Shown here: piece after piece, positions 31,973-42,656 of the stretch
Position numbering within the stretch: position 1 is the stretch's first letter
Layout of the letters: every line of letters begins with the position of its first letter
Assembly: GCA_025558095.1 (NCBI GenBank)
Contig: JAIVFI010000030.1
Location: 372,001-436,000 of the forward strand
From: Hyaloraphidium curvatum
Lineage: Eukaryota > Monoblepharomycota > Hyaloraphidiomycetes > Hyaloraphidiales > Hyaloraphidiaceae
DNA: 64,000 nt
Direction: 5' to 3'
Translations under genes and position numbers: made by a program
Notes under the pieces: model-generated
What the model saw: the letters and a program-made list of their open reading frames with translations, nothing else
Databases searched by the model: none
Told to the model about the DNA's origin: nothing

Positions 31973-34733
31973 GTCGGTTTCAAAAGGGGAGCGGCCAGCC
32001 TGGACGATCGCCGACGGTCCGTCGGACCCTAGGTGGCTGCGCGGAACCCTGAATGGCCGGTGCGGCCGCACTATTCCGCGACCGACCGCCGCGAAAGAGT
32101 GCCGGAAGACGGAGCGGACGGAGGGGATTGCGGGGCGGGCAGGCTGGCAGCGGGGCGGCGTGCCGGCGGCGAGATCGGTGGCCGCGCGGGTCCTGGCCAG
32201 CCGGGCGCGGAAATCTTTCCGGTCCGCGCCGGTGCGGCCCGTGAAGCACGACGAGGCCGGCCCCGCCGCACATCCGTGCACCTGGATCGGAAAAAGATGC
32301 CAACATCCTCGCGGTGCCGGAGTTTTCGGCGCCCGCGCGATCCGGAGGGGCGGGGCATCCATTCCTCGTCTCTGGGCCAGGCGGCTACGCAAGCCCGGCG
32401 GTCCATCTCGTCGTGCGGCCGAGAAAGCACCACCGCTATGCCCGACGGATCCCATGCCGGTCTCGGAATGCTCATGATCCCGCGGAACGGATGTCCGTCC
32501 GATCCCATCGCTTCCCCCCCGCACACCGGATCACCCTCGGCGCGAGACCGCACCGCATCTCCGGGCCTGCCCGCCCGTCCGCCGCCCGTCCGCATGTTCC
32601 CCGCGGCGCACCGCCCCCGTCCCCATCCCAACCTCAACCACCCCGTCCCCGGCCCCGCGGCCTCCAAACCTCCCGGAGCTCACTCCCCGCCCCGAAAACA
32701 TCCCCCAGGCCACCCCCGTCTCCCCATGTCCCCCTGCGGCGTCACCGGCACCGCTCTGCCGGCAGCTGCGATCCTCGGCCCGACGGGGATGCACCCCCCC
32801 TGTTCCCCAGCCTTCGGGTCTCCGAGGTCCGATATCGGACATTTCGCAGGCGGAAAAAACGCCACCGAACCCGGGCCCATCGGGCCCCGCACCCTCCCGG
32901 ACCCATTTTCAGGGCTCCATCCGCCTTCCTCGGGCCGGACCGGCCGGCTTGCCTGCCGGCCGTGTGCGCGCGGGGCGTTGACGTTGCGCTCCCGAGAAGC
33001 CACGGAAATCAGTCAGTCAAGCGCGCGCGGGTCCAGGCCCCGCCCGGACGGGCGGGGCGGCCGAATTGGCCGACGAAAAAGGTGCGTCCCGCGACGGTTG
33101 ACGGGAGCGCGGAGCCCGGGATGGAGGGAGGGTGGGTTCCGGCGGGGGGATCGGGGGGTGGCAGCCAGAGGACCCTTGGGACGCCGCGCCGCCCGCCCGA
33201 CAACCGGCATCGGCCCGCACGCCGGAACCCATGCTGCACCAAGCATCGCACACCGTTGTGTAGGTCGCTTTCCTTCCCCATTTCGGCCGGCTGGCTCGCC
33301 ATCCGGCCGTTTCGAGGGTGCGAGCTATGACCTGACGTCACCCGGCTTCCCGGCTTCCCGGTGCCTCCGCGCCCGGCGCGCGGCCGTGCGTCGGAGGGGG
33401 CCGGTACGTGCGTCCAAGGGGCATGTGAAGGCAGCGCGGGATGTTCCGGAGCTCCGGGGGCCCGCGAAGCGGAGGCGGTCGGGGGCCCGCGGGATCCTGG
33501 AAATCGGGTTCAGCCTGCGGGACGTCCGGCCGCCCGGTGCGCGGACGGGCGATGCGGGGCAAAGACGCGGGAGGGCGTTCGGAAATGAGTCGGGGAGGCG
33601 GGATTTAGGGGCGGAGGCGGGGTGGGCCGGGGCGTGGCCGGACCGGTCGGGGGGGAAGTCCGAACGGCCACGACGAGCCGGTCGGGGATTACCCGGTTCG
33701 GAGGCCCGTTCCGACGCGGGGAGGGATCATGCGGAAGTCCGCGGCGCGGAAAGAGAGCCTTTTGATGGCCATCAACCCCGCATCGCACCGGCGCGGGGAT
33801 CGGATGCATCGCCCCGCGCCCGTTCCGCGGTGCCTCCAGGGGCTGGATCGCCGGGTTGCAGGCGCCCGCGCCCGCGAGGTCACCCGTCACCTGCCGACCG
33901 GCCAACGGCGCCCCGCCACCGCGCTTCGGGGACGGCACCGGCGCAGGCTTCCGCCCGCGGTGGGTGTCGCGGCGGGGGCAGGAGGGCGGGCGGCGGCGCG
34001 ATTCTGACCGCGGTGCCATTCCGCAGAGGCACCGGACGGGGGGCAGGGCAGAGCGAGACAAGCGAGCCCGGGACGCCCGTTCCGGAAGCAGGCACCGCGA
34101 GAGACCGCCCTCCGCTCGCCCGGAACCGGACCTCGCAGCGCCCTCGAGGGGGCACATGGCCGCGAAAGTTGAGAGCCCCGACCGCACGCCGTCGCCGCCG
34201 GTCACGCCGCCAGACACCGCGGGGAGCCCGGGAGAGCCGATGTCCTCGCCGCTGTGGGGCGAGGCGAGGTCGTGGGCGCCGGTGGTGGGCGCCCGGGCGG
34301 GGGTCGACCCCGCCGGGGGATTGGTCGGCCCTGATGGGGAGCCGGAGGCCGGCAGCGGCGGCAGGCGGGGCGGCAAGGAGCCGCAACACGGTCTGCCGGG
34401 GGTAGGGAACCGCGGCGGGCGCGAGACCGGCCACCAGGACGGCGAGGAGCAGCAGGTGGGTGCGAGGCCTGATCGAGGGCGCTGCTGGGGCCGTGGGGCG
34501 ACACCGGCCGCTGGGGATGGGCCACGGGTGTCTGCTGGGTGCCCCCCTTACCTCTGGGAGAGCGATGCGCCTCATTCGGGAGGGCAGCCCGGGGGTGGTT
34601 CTGACGTGGCCTAGGTTTGCAAACCTAGCGGCGGCTCCCAGCCACTCGGTCCCAGCACGCCGCTGCGACATCCGACAACAGCGACTGACCCGCGCGCCCC
34701 TCCGCCCCCGCGCCGCCCGCCGCCGCCGCCGCC
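31973..34733. other. Gene-poor GC-rich region
   Basis: About 2.76 kb without a gene I can support. Very long open frames exist on both strands (one plus-strand frame spans 32033-34405), but their translations are Arg/Pro/Gly/Ala-rich with no domain, no plausible codon pattern and overlapping rivals. One minus-strand frame near 34430-34490 has a signal-peptide-like stretch (THLLLLAVLVAGLAPAAVP) followed by low complexity. It could be the start of a small secreted gene, at low confidence. Confidence 0.45.
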
Positions 34734-35707
34734 ATGACCCACAACTCGCCCGACGGCACGCCGTCGACCCGCCGCCACCGCGGCGGCCACCTCAACTCGG
34801 CGCTGCCGTACCACTCGCGGCACTCGCAGGTGGGCGAAACCGCCCATCGGGGCCATTCCCCCTCTTAAATCCCGATTCTAACCGCTGTTTTATTGCCCCC
34901 CGTGCGCCGGCCGCCCGCGATTCGCCGCGATTCCCCCTTCCCCCCGCCAGAACTCGCACCTCCCCGCCGACGCCTTCGGCCCGCACACGCCCCCCGTCCC
35001 CGGCACCTGCCCCGTGCCCGGCTGCTCGCACGCCCGCATTGCCCGCTGCGCGCTGCACCCCGTGTCGTGGGACCCGGACATGCAGCGCGTGGTGGCGCTG
35101 AGCTCGAGCGAGTACGCAAACAACGAGGCGCAGTGCGAGGTCGCGCGGCACGTGGTGAGGGAGCATCCGTGCGTGGCGAGGGGGGGGAGCGCTGCGGATA
35201 GGGCGACGCAGAGGGACAAGGAGACGGGGAGGTGGGGTTCCCGCGGGGGCCGCGTTCGTCCCCCTATCTGACTTTTCCCTTTTCCCCTCCCCCTTTCCCT
35301 TCCACACCCCCACTCCCACCCTTCCCCACCCCGCCAGACCCCTGTGGTCCTGCCCCATCCCCCACATGGCCGACGGCACCCCTTGCGGCTACCTCTCCTC
35401 GCGCAAGTCCAACCTCGTCTCGCACCTGACCTCCAAGCACTGCCCCGCCACCAAGCACTACTTCTGCCACGCGTGCGCGCCCGACGTCGCCGCGGCCTAC
35501 GTGCGCGGGCTGGAGGAAAGGTGCGCGGGGGGGGATCCGGGGGGGGTGATGGGCGAGGAGTCGAGGTTCAGGTCGAGGGGGGAGTTCAAGACGGCCGAGA
35601 ACGCAAAGAAGCACTTTTTGGAGAAGGACGTGGAGAGGATGCAGGAGGCGGGGGGGACCAAGAGGAGGAGGGGGCCGAGGCAGTTCGGGTTCGAGGTGGT
35701 CGAGTAG
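34734..35707 (+). CDS. Cys/His zinc-binding-like protein, unknown function
   Basis: Model join(34734..34829,34951..35231,35338..35707), 248 aa; introns are 121 and 106 nt, longer than most here. Two Cys/His groups are visible: CPVPGCSHARIARCALHP and, after intron 2, WSCPIPHMADGTPCGYLSS followed by LVSHLTSKHC and YFCHAC. These resemble C2H2-type finger remnants of the kind in fungal nuclear proteins, but spacing does not match a named family. The C-terminus is Lys/Arg-rich (GGTKRRRGPRQFGFE), possibly a nuclear signal. ATG context is good (GCCATGA). Confidence 0.65.
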
Positions 35708-35845
35708 GCGGGAGGCGCGACGGCGCGCTGCTACGGAGATGGGGGCGGACGGACGGGCGGTCGGGATGCCGACGTTGTAGATAGCTTTGCCACGGCACTC
35801 TTCATTGCAATGGGTCTTCCAGCTCTCTTTCTTTCCTCCGGCACG

Positions 35846-38050
35846 CTACACCGTGGCGTCGGAAGCCCCGTCCGTCTCGTCCCCGACGTTACCGTCGTCA
35901 GACAGCAGGTCCGAGTACTCGGGCTCCTCCCCCCCAATCCCGCCGCTCGCCAGCAGGCCTGCGAGCTCCGCCGCGATCTCCACGAACGTGGGCCGGTCCG
36001 CGGGCTCCTGCGCCCACGCCCGCTGTATGAGGGCCCACAGCGGATCCGCCGCAATGCGGTACGGCCGTGGCGGGCGTCTTCCCGAGCGGACCAAAAATGC
36101 ACTCTGGCGGTGAAGTGAGCAGCGCGCGGGGATCCATCCCTGGCAGGACGTTACCGACATGAAACTGCCCCATCCCACGGAACGGGTACTCTCCCCCGCT
36201 TGTGACTTCGTAGCAAACCATGGCAAAAGAGTAAACGTCGCCGGGGGCCCGGAGCGGGTTCCCTGCCAATCGCTCGGGGGCCATAAAGGGAACCGTGCCG
36301 CCCGTCACACGGCTCGACTGGGAATCTGCGTCGTCGTCCTCGTACTCGTCTGCGGAAATGGTCGTTTCCGGATGAAGTTGCGCCAGCCCGAAATCCGCGA
36401 TTTTGGGGACGTCGTCGTCTGCGGGGGCCAAAATCACGGAAAAGCTGGGGCACCTCACCGGGTGCGCCTTACCGATCAGGATGTTCACGCACTTGAGGTC
36501 CCCGTGAAGCACGCCGCAAGAATGGAGGTATGCCATGCCGTCAGCAACACCTTTCAGGAAGCGAAGGCCGAGAGCCAGATCCCATCCCGCGGCCTCGAGC
36601 CGCTCGCGCATGTTGCCTTGGGGACAAAATTCGGTGATCGTCATCGGTGGGGATTCGCAGAAGGCAAGCAAAGGCATTACTGGGGAAGACGAAAAGGTCA
36701 GCTGGATGTCCCTGCTTCAACGCTGCTTACCGTTGCGCTGAGTGAGCCCTTCCCAAACGGCGATCTCGTCACGGAATGTCTTCAGCAGCCTTGGTTCCTG
36801 CACCTCCAGTTTTGGCAAGACTTTGACCGCAACCACTGTCACTCCTCGCAGTTTGCCACGAAAGATGGTGCCGAAGGCTCCATCGCCTATGCGATCCTCT
36901 TGCGAGTATGACACGTCCGTCGCATTGACTCTGAGCTTCGAAAGAAGGCCAGGCTGCCGGGGCAGGGGCAGCTGCGGCTCCGTTTGAACTATATCACGCT
37001 CCAAAAGATCTACAACCCCGTGTGCACCTTCAAAAAGTGGGCGATCGAAAGGGTCCACGTCGGTACAGATTGACATCAGGTGCCATGCTTGATCGTCGTT
37101 TGCAATCTCGTATGGACGAGACAGAGGCGACCCCTCGGCGATGCTCCGAACCCGATCCTGAGAAACATCGTGAGCCAACATGATGCCTCTCGCGAGATCC
37201 AAAAGTATACGAACCATGTTGGGCAGCTGTCCGCACGCGACCTCATAAGCGATAACGCCGAAGCTGTACACGTCGGCAGCTTTGCTGCGGGTTCCGGCTT
37301 GGGTTTGCAAAGCTTCCGGAGGCAAGTAGGCAGGGGTCCCCGCGGTCGACGTCCCTGCAAGATCACGCAACGTCGAGAAACCGAAATCGGCGACCTTGTA
37401 GATGCCACCGCGGATCATGATATTGGCCGGCTTCAAATCGCAATGGAGAATGTCCATGGAATGGAGATAACGCATCGCTTGGGCTACCTGGAGTAAGCAC
37501 TTCTTGAATCCAGGCATGGGGAACGTGTTCGGCCGCCCGGACTCCTTCAAGTCCTTAAGCACATGTTCCAGATCTCCACCGTCCGCGAATTCAGATACCA
37601 GCGCAAGAGGCTCGATGCAGTAGCCGAGGAAACGGAGCACTGCGCGAGAGAATGAGATGACGGCAAGAGACCCAGCCTCGGTGTCGCTGCACCGTTATCG
37701 TCCGCAAGCCTCTGCCAGTTTTCGACCTCCTTGACCAGCGCTGTTGCGAGAGTCCGTCGGTCGGTGCGCGGTCCCTCCTTCAGCACCTTGACTACCGCCG
37801 GCGTCACGCGGCGGAGCACCGCCTTGTAAGCGACACCGAAAGCTCCCTCGCCGAGCTTCCGGCGACGATGGGTGTCCGGATCCCGCTCAAACACAAAGTC
37901 TTTATCAAAAAAGAGCTCGAAATCGTGCGGCCTCGGCCGGACGGGGCTGGCTTCTCGTGCGGCACGCGCCCCGTGGCCCGGCGGCGGAGGGGTTTGCGGC
38001 GCGTCCGGCCGCAACGAATCCCGGCCACCGCCGGCCGAATCGTCGGCCAT
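35846..38050 (-). CDS. Tandem protein-kinase protein (two TKL-like kinase domains)
   Basis: Model complement(join(35846..36103,36159..36679,36731..37157,37215..37639,37693..38050)), 662 aa. Kinase 1 (about residues 55-330): LGEGAFGVAYKAVL, VVKVLKEG, HCDLKPANIMI, VADFGFSTLRD, GTPAYLPPEAL, DVYSFGVIAYEVACG. Kinase 2 (about 350-620): IGDGAFGTIFRGKL, VAVKVLPKLE, HGDLKCVNILI, KIADFGLAQLH, GTVPFMAPERLAG. Both lack the Arg of HRD but keep Asp, Lys, Asn and DFG, so activity is plausible. Kinase 1 is paralogous to the kinases at 47305-50770, with identical intron positions. The start is the ATG at the conserved MA[DY]D leader. Substrate unknown. Confidence 0.85.
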
Positions 38051-38731
38051 CGTAACGGTAACGAAGGTCGGCGATGGCTCGGTGCCGTGGATCGTCCCCG
38101 GCACGCTGACGCCTTGAACGGGCGGTGAGAATGATGTCTCGACGACGCGCGACTGGCCGCGCATCGTCGATCCCGCGAAGACAGTTCGATGACTGACCCA
38201 GGATGAACGACCCTCACGTCCTCATAGATGCGGCAAGTGTTTCTCGATCGAGGAGTCTCTTTCCTGCGGCTGAGGGCGAGGGCGACCGGCTTTAATATTC
38301 CACCGGCGCACGTGCCCTGACGCTGACTCCGCCGACTTCGTGAGTGACGGGCACAACCAGCCCAGGGAGACGATCATACATTGAAGTAAGCCGATAGCAT
38401 AGAGCCCGCTGTACTTGGCCTGACGGACCGTGACCGCCAGCAGGCCAAAGCTCCCGCTCCGTACTTTCCTTTTGATCGATGCACAGCAGACGGGAGATGC
38501 AGATGAATCCTGATGACTCCAGACCGAATCCGTTACCGAACCGTCATCTCGTCCGCTTGGATATCCGTAGCTGGCGTTGCGAACGCGTGGAAACCCGGAT
38601 CGCGATTCGGAAAGTTCGATGCCGCCCGGCTGGCAATCGCCCACAGCCGCTCCGAACCTTCGAACAAAGCCGTCCAACTGCCAGACGGCGGATCTCCGCG
38701 TTCCAACACCGCGTGTGATTTCTCCCCACCA
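38051..38731. other. Divergent promoter region with leader shared by kinase paralogues
   Basis: About 680 bp between the tandem-kinase start and the carrier gene. On the minus strand it contains GTCATCGAACTGTC and a following CGTCGAGACA segment that also occur, diverged, upstream of the kinase-caspase gene (near 50850-50895). These look like shared 5' leader sequence from gene duplication. The string ATCGGCTTACTTC (minus strand, about 38384) recurs near 39970. Confidence 0.5.
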
Positions 38732-39715
38732 ATGGCCTCGGCCGGCGACGACCGGGCCCACGCGGCCGGCCGCTCCCCCAACTCCTCGGCGCCCGCGCCG
38801 CGCCGCTCAGTCCTCCGCACGGCGTTCCGCGGCGGGGTCGCGGGGCTCGCCGGCGGCGCGGTGCAGGTGCTCCTGCTGATGTGGCTCCGCACCGCCGTGA
38901 ACTACCAGTCGCGCCACGGCGGAACCTCGGTGGACGCGCTCAAGGCGCTCTACGCCCAGGGCGGGATCGCGCGCTTCTACGAGGGCGTGACGTTCGCCAT
39001 CCTGCAAGGCCCTCTCGCGAGATTCGGAGGCGTGGCGGCCAACGAGGGTGCCCGCGAGCTGGCCGCCGTGCTCGCCGTCGCCGAAAACCAGCGGCCCGCC
39101 TTCGCCGCGGCCCTCGGCTCACTTCTCTCCACCCTGTGGCGCGTGCTGCTGATGCCCATCGACACCTGCAAGACCGTGCTGCAGGTCGATGGCCGGGCAG
39201 GCCTGCAGACGCTCCTGCGCGAGGTCCGCAACGGCCGCCCCGGGCTGCTGTTCGAGGGGACCGTGGCGACCGCCGTGGCCAACGTGCTGGGCCACTACCC
39301 CTGGTTCTTCGTGCACAACTTACTTGAGGCCAAGCTGCCGCGGCGCCCGTCCGCAGCCGGCAACCTTTTCCGCACCGCCGTCATCGGCTTCCTCGCGGCC
39401 TGCGCCTCGGACGCCGCGAGCAACTCCTTGCGCGTGCTCAAGACCGTCAAGCAGGCCGACGCGGCCAAGCTCGCCGGCGGGGGGTCGTACCTCGCAGCCG
39501 CGAAAAACGTGCTTGCGGGGGGAGGGGCGGCGGAGCTGTTCGGGAGGGGGCTGGCGCTGCGGGTGCTCGCCAACGGGGTGCAGAGCGTGCTGTTCGTGGT
39601 CGTGTGGAAGAAGGTGGCGGAGATGCTGAGGGGCGGTTCCGGGGAGGGCGGGGAGGGAGGGCAGAGGGCGGGGAGGCGGGCGGCGGGGGACGGGGAAGAG
39701 ATGCGGAAGAGCTAG
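38732..39715 (+). CDS. Mitochondrial carrier (SLC25) family protein
   Basis: Single exon, 327 aa, ATG in good context (CCAATGG). It has several hydrophobic segments with carrier-like features: RGGVAGLAGGAVQVLLLMWL, RVLLMPIDTCKTVLQVDG (a P-x-D-x-x-K motif), GLLFEGTVATAVANVLGHYP and SDAASNSLRVLKTVKQ (a degenerate carrier motif). The protein resembles divergent fungal carriers in which two of three signature motifs are relaxed. It probably sits in the mitochondrial inner membrane; the substrate cannot be inferred. The C-terminus is Gly/Glu/Arg low complexity. Confidence 0.75.
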   Translation: MASAGDDRAHAAGRSPNSSAPAPRRSVLRTAFRGGVAGLAGGAVQVLLLMWLRTAVNYQSRHGGTSVDALKALYAQGGIARFYEGVTFAILQGPLARFGGVAANEGARELAAVLAVAENQRPAFAAALGSLLSTLWRVLLMPIDTCKTVLQVDGRAGLQTLLREVRNGRPGLLFEGTVATAVANVLGHYPWFFVHNLLEAKLPRRPSAAGNLFRTAVIGFLAACASDAASNSLRVLKTVKQADAAKLAGGGSYLAAAKNVLAGGGAAELFGRGLALRVLANGVQSVLFVVVWKKVAEMLRGGSGEGGEGGQRAGRRAAGDGEEMRKS

Positions 39716-40145
39716 CGCATCGCGCCAGCGGGTGTGCCGTGTTGTGGATGAGATTTCTTTTCTTGGTGCATGACTAGATCGTCTGCCCCGATCGGGGAGG
39801 CCAGCTTCAAGGTTGGCGCGCTTCCGCAAGTCGAACCGGCGGCCGTAACGCACGGAGAGGGTGCATGAAAATCCAGAAGCACCGCAGCGGTCAGGATCGT
39901 CGACGAACAGCGCCTTGGCACCTGAATCGAGGCTCCGGGACCAAACAACTTCATGAGGTAAAGATTGCCGTAGAAGTAAGCCGATTGCACTGTGGCAGAC
40001 CCAATCCTGGTTGCACCCCTTGGAGGCGCCGCAAAGAGTTCGGGGAGGCGGCGCTTTCCGGGATGGACGCTGCGACACGGTCACGGCATCTGACGCTGAC
40101 GCCGCCACATCCACCGCATAAGCCCCGACATTCCGGCCCTCAATA
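39716..40145. other. Intergenic region
   Basis: About 430 bp between the carrier stop and the PARP start. Minus-strand frames are open but have no recognisable family. It carries a second copy of the GAAGTAAGCCGAT string seen upstream of the tandem kinase. Confidence 0.35.
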
Positions 40146-42344
40146 ATGCCTCGAACGGATGCTGGCACTGTATCCAACCAAACTCACCACAGCACGGCCG
40201 CCGCCCCGAACCGCGCCGACGATTGGGCGTCGAACGGCCAGTCCGCGCCTATTCCTCCCCAAACGGAACGCATCGCGCCAGCGCGGCCCGATGACGCTTC
40301 CGATTCAGGCGCTGCGTCGTCATCCGACCGCGATGCGGCCGCGGAACGCGCCGGGGCTCGCTCCACCTCGGATTCCGCCGGCGAGGGCCCCCAGTGGCGT
40401 TGCCAGGAGCCCTCCCCTCCAGCGACCCCCGTCAAGCCCGCTCCCACCCGAATCGCGACGCGGTCGACGACGGCTGCTTCAAAAATGCCCATTGCTGCTT
40501 CTTGCGGCTGCGAGATTGGCGGAAAGCGCTTCGATTCGGAGCACATGACCCAGGAATCCTGGGAGGCCGCCGCGGAGGTCGTTGGACCCGTTGCGGGTGC
40601 CGGAATCGAGATCATCTGCTGGCACGGGAACGAGCTCAAGGTGCGCGTCGGCGAGCGCGCTCCTGTGCGTGTCAAGTTCGACTCGGACAGGCGCCTGTGC
40701 GTGGCTTTCGGTGAGAAGGTCGACCCTCGCGTCGACACCGTCATCGAGGACGGCCAAGACTCCAACCACACCCTTGCCTTCGCCTGGTTAGCCTGGGGCA
40801 TGCTCAACGTGCTCACAGCCCGCGAGGTCCTGTCTCGACGCGAGCTTCTGGAGGCCCAGTGCGGATTCGTCCGGCACACGGTCGACGTCGCCGCGGGGGA
40901 GCGCCATCGCGACGAGTGGACCGATGGGGAGGTTTGCGCGGCCGCAGACAGGCTGAACAAAGTGCTCGGGGAGCTATGGGACCGTCCCGGAACCGCTTTC
41001 GAAGAGCGGGTGCTGGGCGTGCTACGGTACTGCGACGCCAACCTCTACCAGCACTGCTACATGTGCTGCCGCCACCTCCGCGAGCTGCACGACTCCGAGC
41101 GCGACGTGCTCCCCACCACGTGCGGCGCCACCCGGTGCGCAAGGGCCGCGAGCGAGGACCTTCGGAACGTGGACCTGGGGGGCTATCTCAAGCACCGGCA
41201 CGCCCGCGCGCTGCTCGTTTTCGTCGTCGAGTCTGCCTACCGCGCGACCGAGCACCAACAAAGAGACCGACTTTTTCCGTTCGTGCCAAAGAAGTTCGAA
41301 AAGGCGCCGACGGACACGACCGAAGTGGGCAACATGGAGGGTAACGCACCTCTACGTATCGAGGATGCTGTCGTCGGCACCGGCGGAGACCAGGCGCCGC
41401 ACGCCGCAGTTGGCACCGCTCCGCCGACCGCTCCGGCAGGGGCGCCCGCTCCGCCTCCCCCACCGCCTCCTCCGCCACCTCCTCCGCCGCCTCCCCCTTT
41501 GTCGAGAGCTACTGCCAACTCCGAGCGATCTGACCGACGGAGCTTGGCGGAGCAGCTGCAGCAGCGGGTGCCCCTGGTGGGAGCTCCCGAGCCACCTCCC
41601 CAATCATTCTCTGCCACCGTAGCAGCCGATCGAGCCCGCCGTGGGCCCAGCAGGCGTGCGCATGTCGCCCGATACGACCGCCAAGCGGTGCGGGAGAACC
41701 TGGAAGCCATCCGCTCCCTCGCGAGCCTCCGCGAGCTCTACGAAGGCCCGACGACGCCGCAGGGGAGACCGCTGCGCATGCTCGCGTGGTGGCTGCTGTG
41801 CATGACGGTGCCGCGCGTGCGCCCCGCCGACATCGAGGCGGTGCTCGCGGACGGCGCCGAGTCCGGGCTCGACTACACCGGCTTGGACCGCGGCGCGCTG
41901 GTGACGGCGCTAGAGGTTCGTCACGACGAAGACGAGGAGCTCGCGTTCCGCAGGGCCGCCGAGAAGCACGGCAGGGTGCAGTGCGTGCACGGGACGGACG
42001 TGGAGAGGTTCTGGTCCATCCTCCAGAACGGCTTCAGGATCCTGTCGGGCTCGTCGCTTCAGGCCAACGGGCGGATCCACGGAGGCGGCCTGTACATGGC
42101 CAGTAGGTTCGCAACCAGCGTCGAGTACTCGAAACGGTGCACGGTCACGCACAACAACACCATGTCGGAGCACGAGAGGAGGCTGGGGAGGTATTGGGCC
42201 ATGGCAGTCATGGACGTGGCGAACGACCCCGATGCAGTGGAGAGGCCGCAAGGTGACTTTGTCAAGGCCAATCGGACGGACGGGATCGTCCTGTTCCGGT
42301 ATCTGCTGATCTTCAAGGGCGACAGTGACGAGGAGTCAAGCTAG
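40146..42344 (+). CDS. PARP-family ADP-ribosyltransferase (PARP6/8/16-like)
   Basis: Single exon, 732 aa. The C-terminal ~200 residues are a PARP catalytic fold: VQCVHGTDVERFWSILQNGF with the NAD-binding His-Gly, IHGGGLYMASRFATSVEYSK with the Tyr, and TDGIVLFRYLLIFKG at the strand that holds the third residue. The Glu of polymerising PARPs appears to be replaced by a hydrophobic residue, which suggests mono-ADP-ribosylation. Upstream is a Cys/His cluster (CYMCCRHLRELHD; TTCGATRCARA), as found in PARP6/8. A 13-20-residue polyPro run (around 41456-41506) separates the halves. The N-terminus is disordered. Function inferred from family only. Confidence 0.83.
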   Translation: MPRTDAGTVSNQTHHSTAAAPNRADDWASNGQSAPIPPQTERIAPARPDDASDSGAASSSDRDAAAERAGARSTSDSAGEGPQWRCQEPSPPATPVKPAPTRIATRSTTAASKMPIAASCGCEIGGKRFDSEHMTQESWEAAAEVVGPVAGAGIEIICWHGNELKVRVGERAPVRVKFDSDRRLCVAFGEKVDPRVDTVIEDGQDSNHTLAFAWLAWGMLNVLTAREVLSRRELLEAQCGFVRHTVDVAAGERHRDEWTDGEVCAAADRLNKVLGELWDRPGTAFEERVLGVLRYCDANLYQHCYMCCRHLRELHDSERDVLPTTCGATRCARAASEDLRNVDLGGYLKHRHARALLVFVVESAYRATEHQQRDRLFPFVPKKFEKAPTDTTEVGNMEGNAPLRIEDAVVGTGGDQAPHAAVGTAPPTAPAGAPAPPPPPPPPPPPPPPPPLSRATANSERSDRRSLAEQLQQRVPLVGAPEPPPQSFSATVAADRARRGPSRRAHVARYDRQAVRENLEAIRSLASLRELYEGPTTPQGRPLRMLAWWLLCMTVPRVRPADIEAVLADGAESGLDYTGLDRGALVTALEVRHDEDEELAFRRAAEKHGRVQCVHGTDVERFWSILQNGFRILSGSSLQANGRIHGGGLYMASRFATSVEYSKRCTVTHNNTMSEHERRLGRYWAMAVMDVANDPDAVERPQGDFVKANRTDGIVLFRYLLIFKGDSDEESS

Positions 42345-42656
42345 ATGTTGTAGGTTCCGACGATACCGCCAATGGAGGATAGCTTCAGACCTCCAATTTA
42401 TCTTCGCCAGCCTCGTCCCCTCATCATGGATTAAGAATTTGGAGACATGGCCCGTTGAACGGACCCCGCGATGCCTTGCGCGAGGGCGCGACCACAGGCC
42501 TGAGCTCCAGCCATGCGCCAAGGTGGCAACTGAAGCTTCTCCCTGGAAGCTCCGCGAATCGTTTCCCTCCTGCGCGCTTCACTCCGCGGCAGGCACTCTT
42601 CTGGACATCGGCCCCGCTGAGCCGGGCCTGTGCGCGGCACCCGACCCCGGACGCCG
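42345..42656. other. Intergenic region
   Basis: About 310 bp after the PARP stop; nothing recognisable beyond GC-rich open frames. Confidence 0.35.

Noticed and set aside
32033-34405. 790-codon plus-strand open frame
   Set aside because: Composition is Arg/Pro/Gly-rich with no domain or periodicity; competing frames of similar length exist on the other strand, as expected for very GC-rich DNA.
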